Assembly: GCF_001665785.1 (NCBI RefSeq)
Contig: NZ_LZSO01000037.1
Location: 1-64,000, forward strand
Direction of reading: 5' to 3'
Origin: Mycolicibacterium peregrinum
Lineage (GTDB): Bacteria > Actinomycetota > Actinomycetes > Mycobacteriales > Mycobacteriaceae
DNA: 64,000 nt
In this document: piece after piece, positions 1-8,965 of the stretch
How the letters are laid out: every line of letters starts with the position of its first letter
How positions within the stretch are numbered: the first letter of the stretch is position 1
The notes under the pieces: model-generated
Told to the model about the DNA's origin: nothing
Database searches by the model: none
What the model saw: the letters and a program-made list of their open reading frames with translations, nothing else
Made by a program: the position numbers and the translations under genes

Positions 1-18
1 GATGTGTATAAGAGACAG
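1..18 (+). other. Residual Tn5/Nextera mosaic-end adapter
   Basis: Bases 1-18 read GATGTGTATAAGAGACAG, which is the 19-bp Tn5 mosaic end without its first base. This sequence is added during tagmentation library preparation and is not expected at a random chromosomal position. It sits exactly at the edge of the sequence, so it is almost certainly untrimmed adapter at a contig end. Genomic sequence starts at about base 19. Confidence 0.93.
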
Positions 19-132
19 ACCCACTCGTGCGGGTATTCCTCTGGCGGTGTGTGCTCCACAGCAACCCCCCGGTTCGGCGTCCTCACCAGGATAAAGGCGC
101 AACAGTGGAGCTGCAGGCACCGATTTCTGCCG

Positions 133-1890
133 TCAGACCGTCACCGGCACCGACTGTCCGGCCAGCGGTTCGTACACCGCGTACTGGAACAGTGCATCAA
201 GGAGCGGTTCCACCAGCCCGTCCCACGGCGTCGCCTGCACCGGTTCGGTCGAGGTGAAGGGCAGCACCACCGCGGTGGCAGTGCCAGACGGGGTGGGGAT
301 CTCGATACTTTCCTGCGGCGCACCGTGCACGCCGTTGTCGGTGCCGTCGTACATGTCGTTGATCCAACCGGCCGAAATCACCTTGACTGCATCGACATTC
401 TGCGGCTGCGAGAATCCGGCGATCAGGTACTCGGCGAATTGCAGGATCGGGTTGGCGCCCTGCAGTCCGTCGATGTGCCGCCCACCGACCAGCATCACGC
501 CGTTGAACTCGCCAGGTCGGGCGGTCTGCAGTTCCTGGCCGACCGTACCGCCGCGATTCCACACATACGGCTCGGATGAGATGAGCAGCACCGGACGGTA
601 ATTGGCACCCTTCAGCCGGTCCAGCGCCTCGGGCATGTCGCCGTGGGTGTCCACGGCGTCGAGCAGCACCACGCCGGCCAGGTCGTCGACGGCGCCGTTG
701 TCGACCATGCGTCCGGCGGCACCGGTGACCAGCATTCCGCCCAGGGAGTGGCCGACGAGGACGAACTTGGACGGTAGCGTGACGGGGTGGCCGGCCGCGG
801 CGCTGGCACTCGCGGTCAGCTCGGGCCGGTCATCGGCGAACAGGTCGGCCACCGACTGCTGCATCGGTTCGCCGCCGATCCATTCGCCGTTCGGGTCGAA
901 CAGGTTTGACGAGATCGTGGGGACGACGACGATGCTGTTGGTTTCCTGCGCCAGGTAGGCCGCGGTGTAGCTGTACATCGGGCCGGTGGCCATGAATCCG
1001 TGCTGTAGGTAGATGACGCCGGTGGCGGAGTCCGGGTCTTCGGGGAAGTACCAGTCGGCGCGGACGGTCTGGTTGGTGCCCGGCATGTCCAACGTCGAGG
1101 AGCGGACGGTGACATTGCTGCCCGGCGGGAGCACCGGCGGACCCGAGAACACCTGCAGCGCAGCGCCGACCACGTTGAAGACCAGCGAGCCGACGATGTT
1201 GACCAGCGGCGGCGCCGGCCGCGACGCGGTGAGTGCGGCGACCGGGGTGGCCATGGCGGCGATGGGCTTGACGATCTGGCGGTCTTGGGCCGCAACCGGG
1301 TTCGCGACCCGGTCAGCGATATCGGCGAGCAGGGCACGGCTCTGGGTCGTGACGCGGTCGACGACCGTGCCGATGGCGTCGGCGGCTTCGGCGCGCGGCG
1401 CCCTCGTATCGGCCGGTCGGGTGATGGCGTCAACGGCGTCGGCGATGTCCGGCACCTTGCCGGCCATGGCGGTGCCGACCGCAACGGCCTCCGGGCGCTT
1501 TGCCCAATCGCGCTTCGCCGTCGCTTTGGGGCGCGGAAGTGATTGTGTAGCGCGCAGGTTCGGCTTTCGGTCGGCAAGATCGGTCAGGGCGGTGCGCGCG
1601 CGATCGGTGAGATCGTCGACCAGGCCACGCACCTCGGAACGTGTCGTCGCAGCCTTCGGAACGGAGAGCTTCGGGCGCTTGTCCGTGCGCGAACCGAGCG
1701 GGGAGTCCGGGCCACGCTGCTTCTTCGCTGGACCAGAGCCATTGGCGGACTGCGTGGTTGACTTCTCGCGGCCGGGATCGGCATGCGCCGTCGCGGTCGT
1801 TCCGGCAATCAGGCCCATCCAGAGGGCGACCAGCAGGACGCCCCATCCGATCGCCGCGACTGTATGAATTGCCTGCCCCCGTGTGGTCAC
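133..1890 (-). CDS. Secreted alpha/beta hydrolase with long low-complexity N-terminal region
   Basis: The 585-residue product begins with a hydrophobic segment (about residues 8-30) and an AHA-like signal peptidase site near residue 37. Residues 40-225 are rich in Ala, Thr, Lys and Arg and look disordered. The C-terminal half is an alpha/beta hydrolase: a QHGF oxyanion-type motif near 296-299 and the nucleophile elbow GHSLGG at 380-385 with Ser382 as likely nucleophile. Export and a lipase/esterase role at the cell envelope are inferred; the substrate is not visible. It is divergent from the TetR gene to its right, so that regulator could control it. The stop lies 114 bases from the adapter-contaminated edge. 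Confidence 0.85.
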   Translation of the reverse strand: MTTRGQAIHTVAAIGWGVLLVALWMGLIAGTTATAHADPGREKSTTQSANGSGPAKKQRGPDSPLGSRTDKRPKLSVPKAATTRSEVRGLVDDLTDRARTALTDLADRKPNLRATQSLPRPKATAKRDWAKRPEAVAVGTAMAGKVPDIADAVDAITRPADTRAPRAEAADAIGTVVDRVTTQSRALLADIADRVANPVAAQDRQIVKPIAAMATPVAALTASRPAPPLVNIVGSLVFNVVGAALQVFSGPPVLPPGSNVTVRSSTLDMPGTNQTVRADWYFPEDPDSATGVIYLQHGFMATGPMYSYTAAYLAQETNSIVVVPTISSNLFDPNGEWIGGEPMQQSVADLFADDRPELTASASAAAGHPVTLPSKFVLVGHSLGGMLVTGAAGRMVDNGAVDDLAGVVLLDAVDTHGDMPEALDRLKGANYRPVLLISSEPYVWNRGGTVGQELQTARPGEFNGVMLVGGRHIDGLQGANPILQFAEYLIAGFSQPQNVDAVKVISAGWINDMYDGTDNGVHGAPQESIEIPTPSGTATAVVLPFTSTEPVQATPWDGLVEPLLDALFQYAVYEPLAGQSVPVTV

Positions 1891-2022
1891 GCAGGCACGT
1901 TAACCGCCCCCATCGGCCGTCCGCAGGAAAATGCACAAATCAACGGATTTGTTTCTTTACGGGGGCACTGTTGGAGCGTCCGGCATACTGAAACCCCAAA
2001 CGCCGCCGACCAGGACAGTCGA

Positions 2023-2679
2023 TTGCCAGCACCAGAACGCCGCCCCCGGGGCCGACCCGTAGGTGGCGGCAATACCGCCGAGCAGGCGCGCGAGGTGTTG
2101 ATGGACGCTGCCGAGCACCTTTTCGTCACCCGCGGATACCGGGCATCGACGATGGAGGTCATCGCCCACGAGGCCGGATATTCGCGCACGGCGATCTACC
2201 GCCAGTTCACCAACCGCGACGAGCTGATCGCCGCCATGGTGCAGCGCACCACTCAGCGGCACATGGCGTCGATCATTCCGCGGATACCTGAGGATGCCGG
2301 GCCCATCTATCTGTTGGTCGAGAGTCTGGTGATCGTTGCGACCGAACTGGTGTCGGACCCACTGCTCAACACGATCGCCGACCAGACCCCCGAGGGCACG
2401 ATCGCCTCGTTGATCGCCACCGATTCCGAACTGGCCGATCTGGTGACGACCACCATCAAGGCCATGATCGCCGAGGACGCCGACCAGTTCCGCGCCGGTC
2501 TGGACCCACATGACCTGGCGCAGTTCATCATCGCGACCGCCCTCGGCTTCCTGGTGAAGACCGTCCCCGACATCACCGATCCCGACACAGCGCGACGCTA
2601 CATCGAGACCTTCGTCCTGCCGGCCATCGTGAAGAAACCACCGCCGCCACAGCAGGTGTTTCCCGCCGGATCGGGATAA
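2023..2679 (+). CDS. TetR/AcrR-family transcriptional regulator
   Basis: The product has a typical TetR N-terminal helix-turn-helix: a first helix with AAEHLFVTRGYRASTMEVIA, then a recognition region with YSRTAIYRQFTNRDEL. The C-terminal ligand domain is unremarkable. I chose the TTG at 2023 (218 aa) because it is the only start codon in frame between the divergent hydrolase gene and the first TetR helix; the next upstream ATG (1864) would overlap the hydrolase coding region. The short divergent gap (about 130 bp) suggests control of the hydrolase and itself. The stop is 5 bases from the convergent neighbour. Confidence 0.85.
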   Translation: MPAPERRPRGRPVGGGNTAEQAREVLMDAAEHLFVTRGYRASTMEVIAHEAGYSRTAIYRQFTNRDELIAAMVQRTTQRHMASIIPRIPEDAGPIYLLVESLVIVATELVSDPLLNTIADQTPEGTIASLIATDSELADLVTTTIKAMIAEDADQFRAGLDPHDLAQFIIATALGFLVKTVPDITDPDTARRYIETFVLPAIVKKPPPPQQVFPAGSG

Positions 2680-2684
2680 CCCGG

Positions 2685-4049
2685 CTAATTCTCCCGCAGT
2701 CCCACCAGTTCATTCGGGTTCCTGGCGATCAGCGCGGTCCCGACCTGTTCCACGACGCCGCGGTGGTCCGGCGCGGGTATCCGCCAGAGGCGTTGGCAGG
2801 TGGACAGATCCGTGGCGACGATCTCATCGCGGGACGCGAGGTAGGTCGTGCTGAGGACGATAGGGCCGTCAGACCCGACGTAGTGGGTGAAATCGACCTG
2901 GCAGCGGGTGCCAGGTCGACCGGAGTCCAGGCTCCACTGCTGCCAGGTCTCGTTGTCAGGCCCGTCCTCGCCCTGCCACACATACAGGTCACCGCCGATC
3001 ACCCGGAACTTGGCCTGGCGGTAATCGACTGCAGCGCTGGGAAACTCGATGACCTGCCGGCCGTCGCGGGAGTACACCCGGACCACCGAACGGTCGATCA
3101 CGATCGGGACGGTGGTGGCGTCCAACAGGTTGTATCCCGTGAGCTCCTGCTGTGCCAGTAGATCGCCGGAGGCGTTGTAGAACAGCACCCCGGCGGTGTC
3201 CTGCGCCTCGTATTGATAGGCGAATCCACCGGGGTAGACGGCCGCCCGTCGCAGCGTCGTGCCCGGCGGCGGTGTCGGGGTTCGCTCGGTGCCGTCGATC
3301 ACCGAGAACACCCGGTAGGTCGGATCTTCGGGCGTCGGGATCTGCGTCGCGAGGGTCAGCGGCGCGTCGTCGGCCACGGTCAGCGTCGGCACCTGCAGCC
3401 GGCCGCTGCCCGGGACGAACCATGTGCGCTCACCTTCGGCACCGATTCCGTAGACACCCGTGCCCGGCACGGTGGCCACCAGCCGGGTCTGTCCCAGCGG
3501 GTTTCCGATCGCTTCGGCGACCGGTTCGGTGCCGTAACCCTCGATGAGCAAGTCGGTTTCGCCGGTGTGGGTGACCCGCCCCTGCTCCAGGTCGAGCACC
3601 CATACCCGGCGTGGTTGGCCGTGGGTCGTGTCCGCGTCGGTCAGGCACACCGCGGTCTGCTCGCCGTTCAGATGACAGTTTCCGTCGAACCGTACGTGCA
3701 GTCCCTCCAACAGGATGGGGTCGAACAGCCTTGTGCCGGTGCGCAGATCGACGCCATATACCCAGCCGCGGTACCCGTCCCCGCACTCCAGATCGCAGTC
3801 GGCGAGAAAGTAGGCCCGCTCACCGGCGCTACCGAACGGCTTGCCCACCGGAATCTCGTCGGGCAGCCCCATGTCGGCCGCAGTCATCCGCCAGCTCTCC
3901 ACCGGTCGGTTCTGCAGCGAGAAACCGATCAGCTGCGGCGTCGGCGCGGGTTCCTCGGGCCCTGCCCGTCGCACCCACCACACCGCCGCGGTCCCCGCCA
4001 CCACGACCACGGCTGCGGCAGCCAGCGCAACAATCCAGCCCCGGCGCAT
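2685..4049 (-). CDS. Membrane-anchored PQQ-like beta-propeller protein, function unknown
   Basis: The product starts with a short basic stretch and one hydrophobic helix (about residues 5-25) followed by a Pro-rich linker, so it is probably anchored with the rest outside the membrane. The remaining roughly 420 residues show repeated strand-rich blocks with VWVLDLEQG- and VYGVDLRTG-like segments, typical of PQQ-type propeller repeats. No catalytic motif is recognisable. I prefer the ATG at 4049, which lies 2 bases after the TAG of the upstream secreted-protein gene; a TTG at 4064 would overlap it. The two genes are probably cotranscribed. Confidence 0.7.
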   Translation of the reverse strand: MRRGWIVALAAAAVVVVAGTAAVWWVRRAGPEEPAPTPQLIGFSLQNRPVESWRMTAADMGLPDEIPVGKPFGSAGERAYFLADCDLECGDGYRGWVYGVDLRTGTRLFDPILLEGLHVRFDGNCHLNGEQTAVCLTDADTTHGQPRRVWVLDLEQGRVTHTGETDLLIEGYGTEPVAEAIGNPLGQTRLVATVPGTGVYGIGAEGERTWFVPGSGRLQVPTLTVADDAPLTLATQIPTPEDPTYRVFSVIDGTERTPTPPPGTTLRRAAVYPGGFAYQYEAQDTAGVLFYNASGDLLAQQELTGYNLLDATTVPIVIDRSVVRVYSRDGRQVIEFPSAAVDYRQAKFRVIGGDLYVWQGEDGPDNETWQQWSLDSGRPGTRCQVDFTHYVGSDGPIVLSTTYLASRDEIVATDLSTCQRLWRIPAPDHRGVVEQVGTALIARNPNELVGLREN

Positions 4050-4051
4050 CG

Positions 4052-4546
4052 CTAGAACACCCAACTGCCCGAGGGCTGCACGACAAAGCCGTGATTGACG
4101 ATCGGGTCGATGCAGGCGACCCCGTCATCGGTCACCGCGCAGGTGGTGTTGACGGCGGTGAGCTTGTGGCCGGGGGCCAGCCTCGGATATCCGGACGGCG
4201 GTGGACAGGTCCCGCGGCCGCGGCCGAAGGACGAACCGATCCCGTCGCACGCCCCTTCCACCTCGCTCTGCGGCGCCTCGGAGGGCATGCCGACGATGGT
4301 GCCGCTGCATCCCGGGACGACGTGGTCGTTGTGGTCTGGGCGGTAGTCCCACGTGCACGTCAGGGTCGGGGTGGTGAAACCGATCCTGGAGGCCTTGAGT
4401 CCGTGCTGGACATACGGCGCCGGATCGACCGCGGTGAACGCGTCGAGATCAGGGAAACCGGGCGGCAGGGCGGCGGCGGTCGGTGCCGTCGCACCGGCGA
4501 GGACGATGGCTGCCCAGAAGGCCGGCACCACGAATGCACGACGCAC
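4052..4546 (-). CDS. Small secreted protein, function unknown
   Basis: The 164-residue product has an N-terminal signal peptide (MRRAFVVPAFWAAIVLAGA, with an AAA-type cleavage site near residue 26). The mature part contains several Cys residues (CTWDY, PGCSG, GACDG, GTCPPP, TTCAV, ACIDP), which suggests disulfides and an extracellular location. No known domain is recognised. It abuts the propeller gene downstream on the same strand, so the two are likely an envelope-associated pair. Confidence 0.72.
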   Translation of the reverse strand: MRRAFVVPAFWAAIVLAGATAPTAAALPPGFPDLDAFTAVDPAPYVQHGLKASRIGFTTPTLTCTWDYRPDHNDHVVPGCSGTIVGMPSEAPQSEVEGACDGIGSSFGRGRGTCPPPSGYPRLAPGHKLTAVNTTCAVTDDGVACIDPIVNHGFVVQPSGSWVF

Positions 4547-4591
4547 GGTCCAATGCTAAGGGCCGTTCGCGGGCCTGCTCAGCGGCAAAAG

Positions 4592-5848
4592 TCAGTGCAG
4601 CGCGCTGCCCTTGACCCACTCGGCCCACGGCACCGTCCAGTCGCCGTTGTTGGTCGGCTTGAGCGGGTCGCCTCCGGTGTTGCGGATCTCGACGATGTCG
4701 CCGGGCACCGAGAAGTTGTAGAACCACTCGGCGTTCTCGCCGTTGAGGTTCAGGCAGCCGTGGCTCGTGTTCTCCTTGCCCTGCGCCCACACCGTCGCAT
4801 TGAGCTGGTGCAGATAGATGCCGTCGATGCTGATGCGGGTGGCCCACGGGATGGTGGTCTTGTAGCCGAGCCGCGAGTTGACGGGCAGGCCGTAGGTCGA
4901 GGAATCCATGACCACCGGGTTGGCCTTGTCCATCACGGTGTAGACGCCGCGCGGGGTCCAGAAGCTCATGGTGGTGCCACCGATGGTCTCGGTGCCGCCC
5001 ATGCCCATCGAGGTCGGCATGGTACGCACCAGCTTGCCGTTGTCGTAGACCCGGACCTGCTTGTCGGTGTCGTCGGCGACGGTGACGTGCGAGGCGCCGA
5101 TGGTGAAGGAGACCTTCTCGTCCTGCGCGCCGTAGAGGTCGTCGCCGAGCTTGGCGCCGTAGATGCCGGCGTCGACGGTGACCTTGGTGCCCGGGGCGTA
5201 GTACTTCTCCGGACGCCAGTGTGCGGTCTGGTCGTCGATCCAGTTCCACGAGCCGACGGCCTTGGGCTCGGTGATGACCTTCATGCGGTTCTCGGCGGTG
5301 GCCTTGTCGGTGACCGGTTCGTCGAAGCGCGCGACGATCACCATGCCGACGCCGTAGGTGGCACCGTCCTGTAGCGGGGCGTAGTTCGTGCCGTTGAGGT
5401 AGACGCGGGCCTGGTAGCCGGGAGTCACCGTGGAGAACGTGGTGGTTTTGCGGGTCGGCATGCCGCCGGGGCCGCGCGCGTCGACCTTGAGGGTGTAGGT
5501 GCGGCCGTAGCCGAGCGTGGTGGTGGGCTTCCACGTCCTGGCGTCGGGGGTGAGGACGCCGGGGATCTCCTTGCCGGCGTCGTTGAGCATCGTCACGCGC
5601 GCCACGGTGCCGGTGTCGGCCGTGACCATGACCCGGGCCAGCGGGTCGACCTCGGCGTCGGGCTTGGGGACGATGGTCAACCGGGCCGGCTCGGTGGGTG
5701 AGGGCTGCGGCGCACCTTGGGGTGCGGCCGCCAACGTCTGGCAGTGCTCGGCGCAGTCCGGCAGGGCCGAGACAACGACACCACCCGACACGGCCAACAC
5801 AGCAAGTGCGACCGCCAGGTAGGCACGACGAACAGACGTCAACTTCAC
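4592..5848 (-). CDS. L,D-transpeptidase (YkuD) with two N-terminal Ig-like domains
   Basis: The 418-residue product has an N-terminal hydrophobic export segment (about residues 10-28), two beta-rich domains (about 50-145 and 150-250) and a C-terminal YkuD catalytic domain. The catalytic signature SHGCLNL is at 362-368, making Cys365 the nucleophile, with the upstream YLHQLN segment supplying further active-site residues. Mycobacterial Ldt enzymes of this architecture form 3-3 meso-diaminopimelate cross-links in peptidoglycan and are inactivated by carbapenems; that is family knowledge. The start ATG is supported by the immediate signal sequence. It is a monocistronic-looking gene. Confidence 0.92.
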   Translation of the reverse strand: MKLTSVRRAYLAVALAVLAVSGGVVVSALPDCAEHCQTLAAAPQGAPQPSPTEPARLTIVPKPDAEVDPLARVMVTADTGTVARVTMLNDAGKEIPGVLTPDARTWKPTTTLGYGRTYTLKVDARGPGGMPTRKTTTFSTVTPGYQARVYLNGTNYAPLQDGATYGVGMVIVARFDEPVTDKATAENRMKVITEPKAVGSWNWIDDQTAHWRPEKYYAPGTKVTVDAGIYGAKLGDDLYGAQDEKVSFTIGASHVTVADDTDKQVRVYDNGKLVRTMPTSMGMGGTETIGGTTMSFWTPRGVYTVMDKANPVVMDSSTYGLPVNSRLGYKTTIPWATRISIDGIYLHQLNATVWAQGKENTSHGCLNLNGENAEWFYNFSVPGDIVEIRNTGGDPLKPTNNGDWTVPWAEWVKGSALH

Positions 5849-5973
5849 TCCAATGTGGTTCGGCGAGGGCCTGATTGATCAGGGCGTGATCAGTGTCTCA
5901 ATGGTAGCCGGGCCCGCTTCAGCGCGAGCACAAGGCCCAGGGGATGTGGGCGAGTCGTGACGGTGTCGTTGCG

Positions 5974-6507
5974 TCAGCCGACGCCACGCTCGAGGTACTC
6001 CATGGCCGCGGCGGGTTCCTCGGCGACGAACACCAGCTCGTCCAGCGGCACGGGCAGGAACCCGTCCTGCTCCATCCGCCGCAACTGGATCATCAGGCCG
6101 TCGTAGAAGCCGGCGGTGTTCAACAGCACGACGGGCTTGTCGTGGCGCCGGTGCTTGCGCAGTTCCAGGATCTCGGTGGCCTCGTCGAGCGTGCCGAGCC
6201 CACCGGCCATCACCACCAGCGCGTCGGAACGCGCCAGCAGCGTTGCCTTGCGTTCGGAGAGATCTGCGGTGATCACCATCTCGTCGGCGCCCGGCCTGGC
6301 CTGCTGTCGCAGGAACTCGACCGAGATCCCGACCAACCGACCGCCGCCGGCCTGCACTCCGTCGGCCACGACCTTCATCAAGCCCTTGTCGGACCCGCCC
6401 CACACGAGCGTGTGACCGCCCTTGCCCAGCAGTTCGGCGAATTCGCGCGCCGGTTCGGTGTAGCGCTCATCGAGTTCGGCGGCGGAGAGGAAGACGCAGA
6501 TGTTCAT
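5974..6507 (-). CDS. LOG-family protein (lysine-decarboxylase-like fold)
   Basis: The product (about 177 aa) has the Rossmann-like LOG fold: ICVFLSA at the N terminus, VWGGSDKGLMKVVADG, an ERKATLLARSDA segment and AGGLGTLDE near residues 102-110. Classical LOG enzymes release free cytokinin base from its riboside 5'-monophosphate and carry PGGxGTxxE. Here the Pro is Ala, so the nucleotide-binding loop is altered and the activity is uncertain. The initiation region holds GTG-ATG; I use the ATG. It is divergent from prfC with about 80 bases between them. Confidence 0.8.
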   Translation of the reverse strand: MNICVFLSAAELDERYTEPAREFAELLGKGGHTLVWGGSDKGLMKVVADGVQAGGGRLVGISVEFLRQQARPGADEMVITADLSERKATLLARSDALVVMAGGLGTLDEATEILELRKHRRHDKPVVLLNTAGFYDGLMIQLRRMEQDGFLPVPLDELVFVAEEPAAAMEYLERGVG

Positions 6508-6589
6508 CACGGACGATCATGCCTGCTCCGGGAAACGACCCGCTCGATTACGGGTTTGTCCCCAAACCGCCATACCATCGCTAGTCGAG

Positions 6590-8212
6590 ATGACCGAAAA
6601 CGCCCTCGACGCCCCCGCCACCAAAACCGCCCAAGCTGCCAAGATCGCTGCCGAGGCGTCCCGTCGGCGCACCTTCGCCGTCATCAGCCACCCCGACGCC
6701 GGTAAGTCCACGCTGACCGAGGCGCTGGCGCTGCACGCCCGGGTGATCACCGAGGCCGGCGCGATCCACGGCAAGGCGGGCCGACGCTCCACGGTGTCGG
6801 ACTGGATGGACATGGAGAAGGCCCGCGGCATCTCGATCACCTCGACGGCGCTGCAGTTCCCCTACCGCGACTGCGTCATCAACCTGCTCGACACCCCCGG
6901 CCACGCCGACTTCTCCGAAGACACCTACCGCGTGCTGACGGCGGTGGACTGCGCGGTGATGCTCATCGACGCCGCAAAGGGGCTCGAGCCGCAGACCCTG
7001 AAGCTGTTCCAGGTGTGTAAGCACCGGGGCATCCCGATCATCACGGTGATCAACAAGTGGGACCGCCCGGGCCGTCACGCGCTGGAGTTGATGGACGAGA
7101 TCCACGAGCGGATCGGGCTGCGCACCACTCCCCTGACCTGGCCGGTCGGCATCGCCGGTGATTTCAAGGGCGTGATGGACCGTCGGGCCGAGAAGTTCAT
7201 CCGGTTCACCCGCACCGCGGGTGGCGCCACCGCCGCCCCCGAGGAGCACATCGCTGCCGCCGACGCCCACGCCGCAGCAGGCGACGACTGGGACACCGCG
7301 GTCGAAGAGTCCGAACTGTTGTCGATGGACGGCTCCGACTACGACCGGGAGACGTTCCTGTCCGGCGAGTCCTCGCCGGTGCTGTTCACCTCGGCCGCGT
7401 TGAACTTCGGCGTGAACCAGTTGCTCGACGTGCTGGTGGAGTTGGCCCCGGCGCCCAGTGGGTCGGTCGATGTCGACGGGAACCGCCGCGCGGTGGACTC
7501 GCCGTTCAGCGCGTTCGTGTTCAAGGTGCAGGCCGGCATGGACAGCTCGCACCGCGACCGCATCGCGTATGCGCGGGTGGTCTCGGGGACGTTCGAGCGC
7601 GGCGACGTGCTCACCCATGCCGCCACCGGCAAGCCGTTCGTCACCAAGTACGCGCAGTCGGTGTTCGGTCAGCAGCGCTCGACGCTCGACGACGCGTGGC
7701 CCGGCGATGTGATCGGCTTGGCCAACGCCGCGGCGCTGCGCCCCGGCGACACCCTCTACCGCGACATCCCGGTGGTGTACCCACCGATCCCCAGCTTCTC
7801 CCCCGAGCACTTCGCGGTGGCCCGGGGCACCGACCCGAGCAAGCACAAGCAGTTCCGCAAGGGCATCGAGCAGCTGGAGCAGGAAGGCGTCGTGCAGATC
7901 CTGCGCTCGGACAAGCGCGGCGACCAGGCGCCGGTGTTCGCCGCGGTCGGACCGATGCAGTTCGAAGTGGCCGCCCACCGGATGGCCACCGAACTCAGCG
8001 CGCCGATCGCGCTGGAGAACCTGCCCTATCAGGTCGCGCGGGTTGTCTCCCCGGAGGACGCCGATTTCGTGAACCGTCAGGTGTCAGCCGAGGTGTTGAC
8101 CCGCAGCGACGGGGTCATGCTCGTGCTGTTCTCCACCCCGTGGCGGCTGGAGGGTTTCCAGCGCGACAACCCCGACATCAAGCTGGGGTCATTGGTCGCG
8201 GCAGAGGGCTAG
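6590..8212 (+). CDS. prfC: Peptide chain release factor 3 (RF3), translational GTPase
   Basis: The 540-residue product is a full-length RF3. It has the P-loop SHPDAGKST (G1), a GISITST switch-I segment, DTPGHADF (G3) and NKWDRP (G4), followed by the RF3-type domain II/III with SPEHFAVARGTDPSKHKQF. RF3 recycles RF1/RF2 from terminated ribosomes. The ATG at 6590 gives the usual RF3 N terminus; a longer in-frame extension would overlap the divergent gene. G4 carries Trp where Leu or Met is common, probably harmless. Confidence 0.95.
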   Translation: MTENALDAPATKTAQAAKIAAEASRRRTFAVISHPDAGKSTLTEALALHARVITEAGAIHGKAGRRSTVSDWMDMEKARGISITSTALQFPYRDCVINLLDTPGHADFSEDTYRVLTAVDCAVMLIDAAKGLEPQTLKLFQVCKHRGIPIITVINKWDRPGRHALELMDEIHERIGLRTTPLTWPVGIAGDFKGVMDRRAEKFIRFTRTAGGATAAPEEHIAAADAHAAAGDDWDTAVEESELLSMDGSDYDRETFLSGESSPVLFTSAALNFGVNQLLDVLVELAPAPSGSVDVDGNRRAVDSPFSAFVFKVQAGMDSSHRDRIAYARVVSGTFERGDVLTHAATGKPFVTKYAQSVFGQQRSTLDDAWPGDVIGLANAAALRPGDTLYRDIPVVYPPIPSFSPEHFAVARGTDPSKHKQFRKGIEQLEQEGVVQILRSDKRGDQAPVFAAVGPMQFEVAAHRMATELSAPIALENLPYQVARVVSPEDADFVNRQVSAEVLTRSDGVMLVLFSTPWRLEGFQRDNPDIKLGSLVAAEG

Positions 8213-8264
8213 TAACCGCAAAGAGGTGCAGGTGGCCCGGCCCCTGCGGCGCTACGGTTAGCTG

Positions 8265-8633
8265 ATGACCGAACCGACACCACCCGTCGCGGCCCGCAAC
8301 AGCGGCAAGCAGTGGGCCTGGTTCGTCGGGTTGCTCAGCGTCATGGGTGTTTTGGGCTTCGTCATGGCTGTCGTGATGATGTTGCCGCTGGCCATGGCGA
8401 CCGATCCCTGTCACGAAGGCGTCACCGACAAGGTGTGTCAGCTGACGGCGGCCGGCCAGAACGTGCTCGTGTGGATTCCGTGGATGTGTCTGCTCGCCGG
8501 CACCGTGCTGGCCGTCGCGGGCGCCGCGGTGGCCGAATGGCGCAAGTGGACGCCGCTGATCGGGCTCCCGGTCGGAATACTCGGGTATTTCGCGATGATC
8601 CCGATCGGCTACTGGCTGGCGTTCGCCGTCTGA
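8265..8633 (+). CDS. Small integral membrane protein, function unknown
   Basis: The 122-residue product has three hydrophobic helices (about residues 19-45, 65-90 and 96-122) and a loop with two Cys residues (DPCHEG, DKVCQL) that may form an extracytoplasmic disulfide. No family is recognised. It lies 52 bases after prfC on the same strand and could be cotranscribed, but nothing links the functions. Confidence 0.7.
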   Translation: MTEPTPPVAARNSGKQWAWFVGLLSVMGVLGFVMAVVMMLPLAMATDPCHEGVTDKVCQLTAAGQNVLVWIPWMCLLAGTVLAVAGAAVAEWRKWTPLIGLPVGILGYFAMIPIGYWLAFAV

Positions 8634-8634
8634 G

Positions 8635-8810
8635 TCACCCGCCCTGGAAAACGAGCCGCCAGGTCCGCGACGGGTGGTCGTCGCAATCGAATTGCACGGC
8701 CTCGACATTGTTTTCGTGGCTCACCCCGCCGGCGCGAACATCACTCCGGCCGCACACACGCCCGTCAGTACCGCGCCGGCGAATGCCCGCCGGCCAGATG
8801 AAGTTTCCAT
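8635..8810 (-). pseudogene. Small secreted peptide gene, apparently frameshifted
   Basis: An ATG at 8810 preceded by the strong ribosome-binding site AGGGGGAA encodes METSSGRRAFAGAVLTGVCA and continues to a stop at 8721-8723 (29 residues), a classic signal peptide with nothing after it. Adding one G to the GGGG run just before the stop opens a second frame that continues with VSHENNVEAVQFDCDD and ends at 8635 in FQGG, two bases from the convergent gene's stop. The joined product would be about 58 residues, a typical size for a small mycobacterial exported peptide. The join is inferred from the ribosome-binding site, signal peptide and tail-to-tail packing. Confidence 0.55.
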
Positions 8811-8965
8811 GGCAGTTCCCCCTGTTGACTCGTTGTCGGACGCGTTCGGCCGCACACCTACGGTGTGTGAATCCGTCCGCGCCCTTACAGGTTGACGAGC
8901 ACAACAGTGCGGGCACACGAGTAACCGACTACCTCAATCGCTCTCGGTGGTCGGCGGTCGAAAGG

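Noticed and set aside
3611..5374. Long plus-strand open frame (587 codons) over the propeller, small secreted and L,D-transpeptidase genes
   Set aside because: Antisense to three well-supported genes, Arg/Gly/Val-rich and without family motifs; a high-GC shadow frame.
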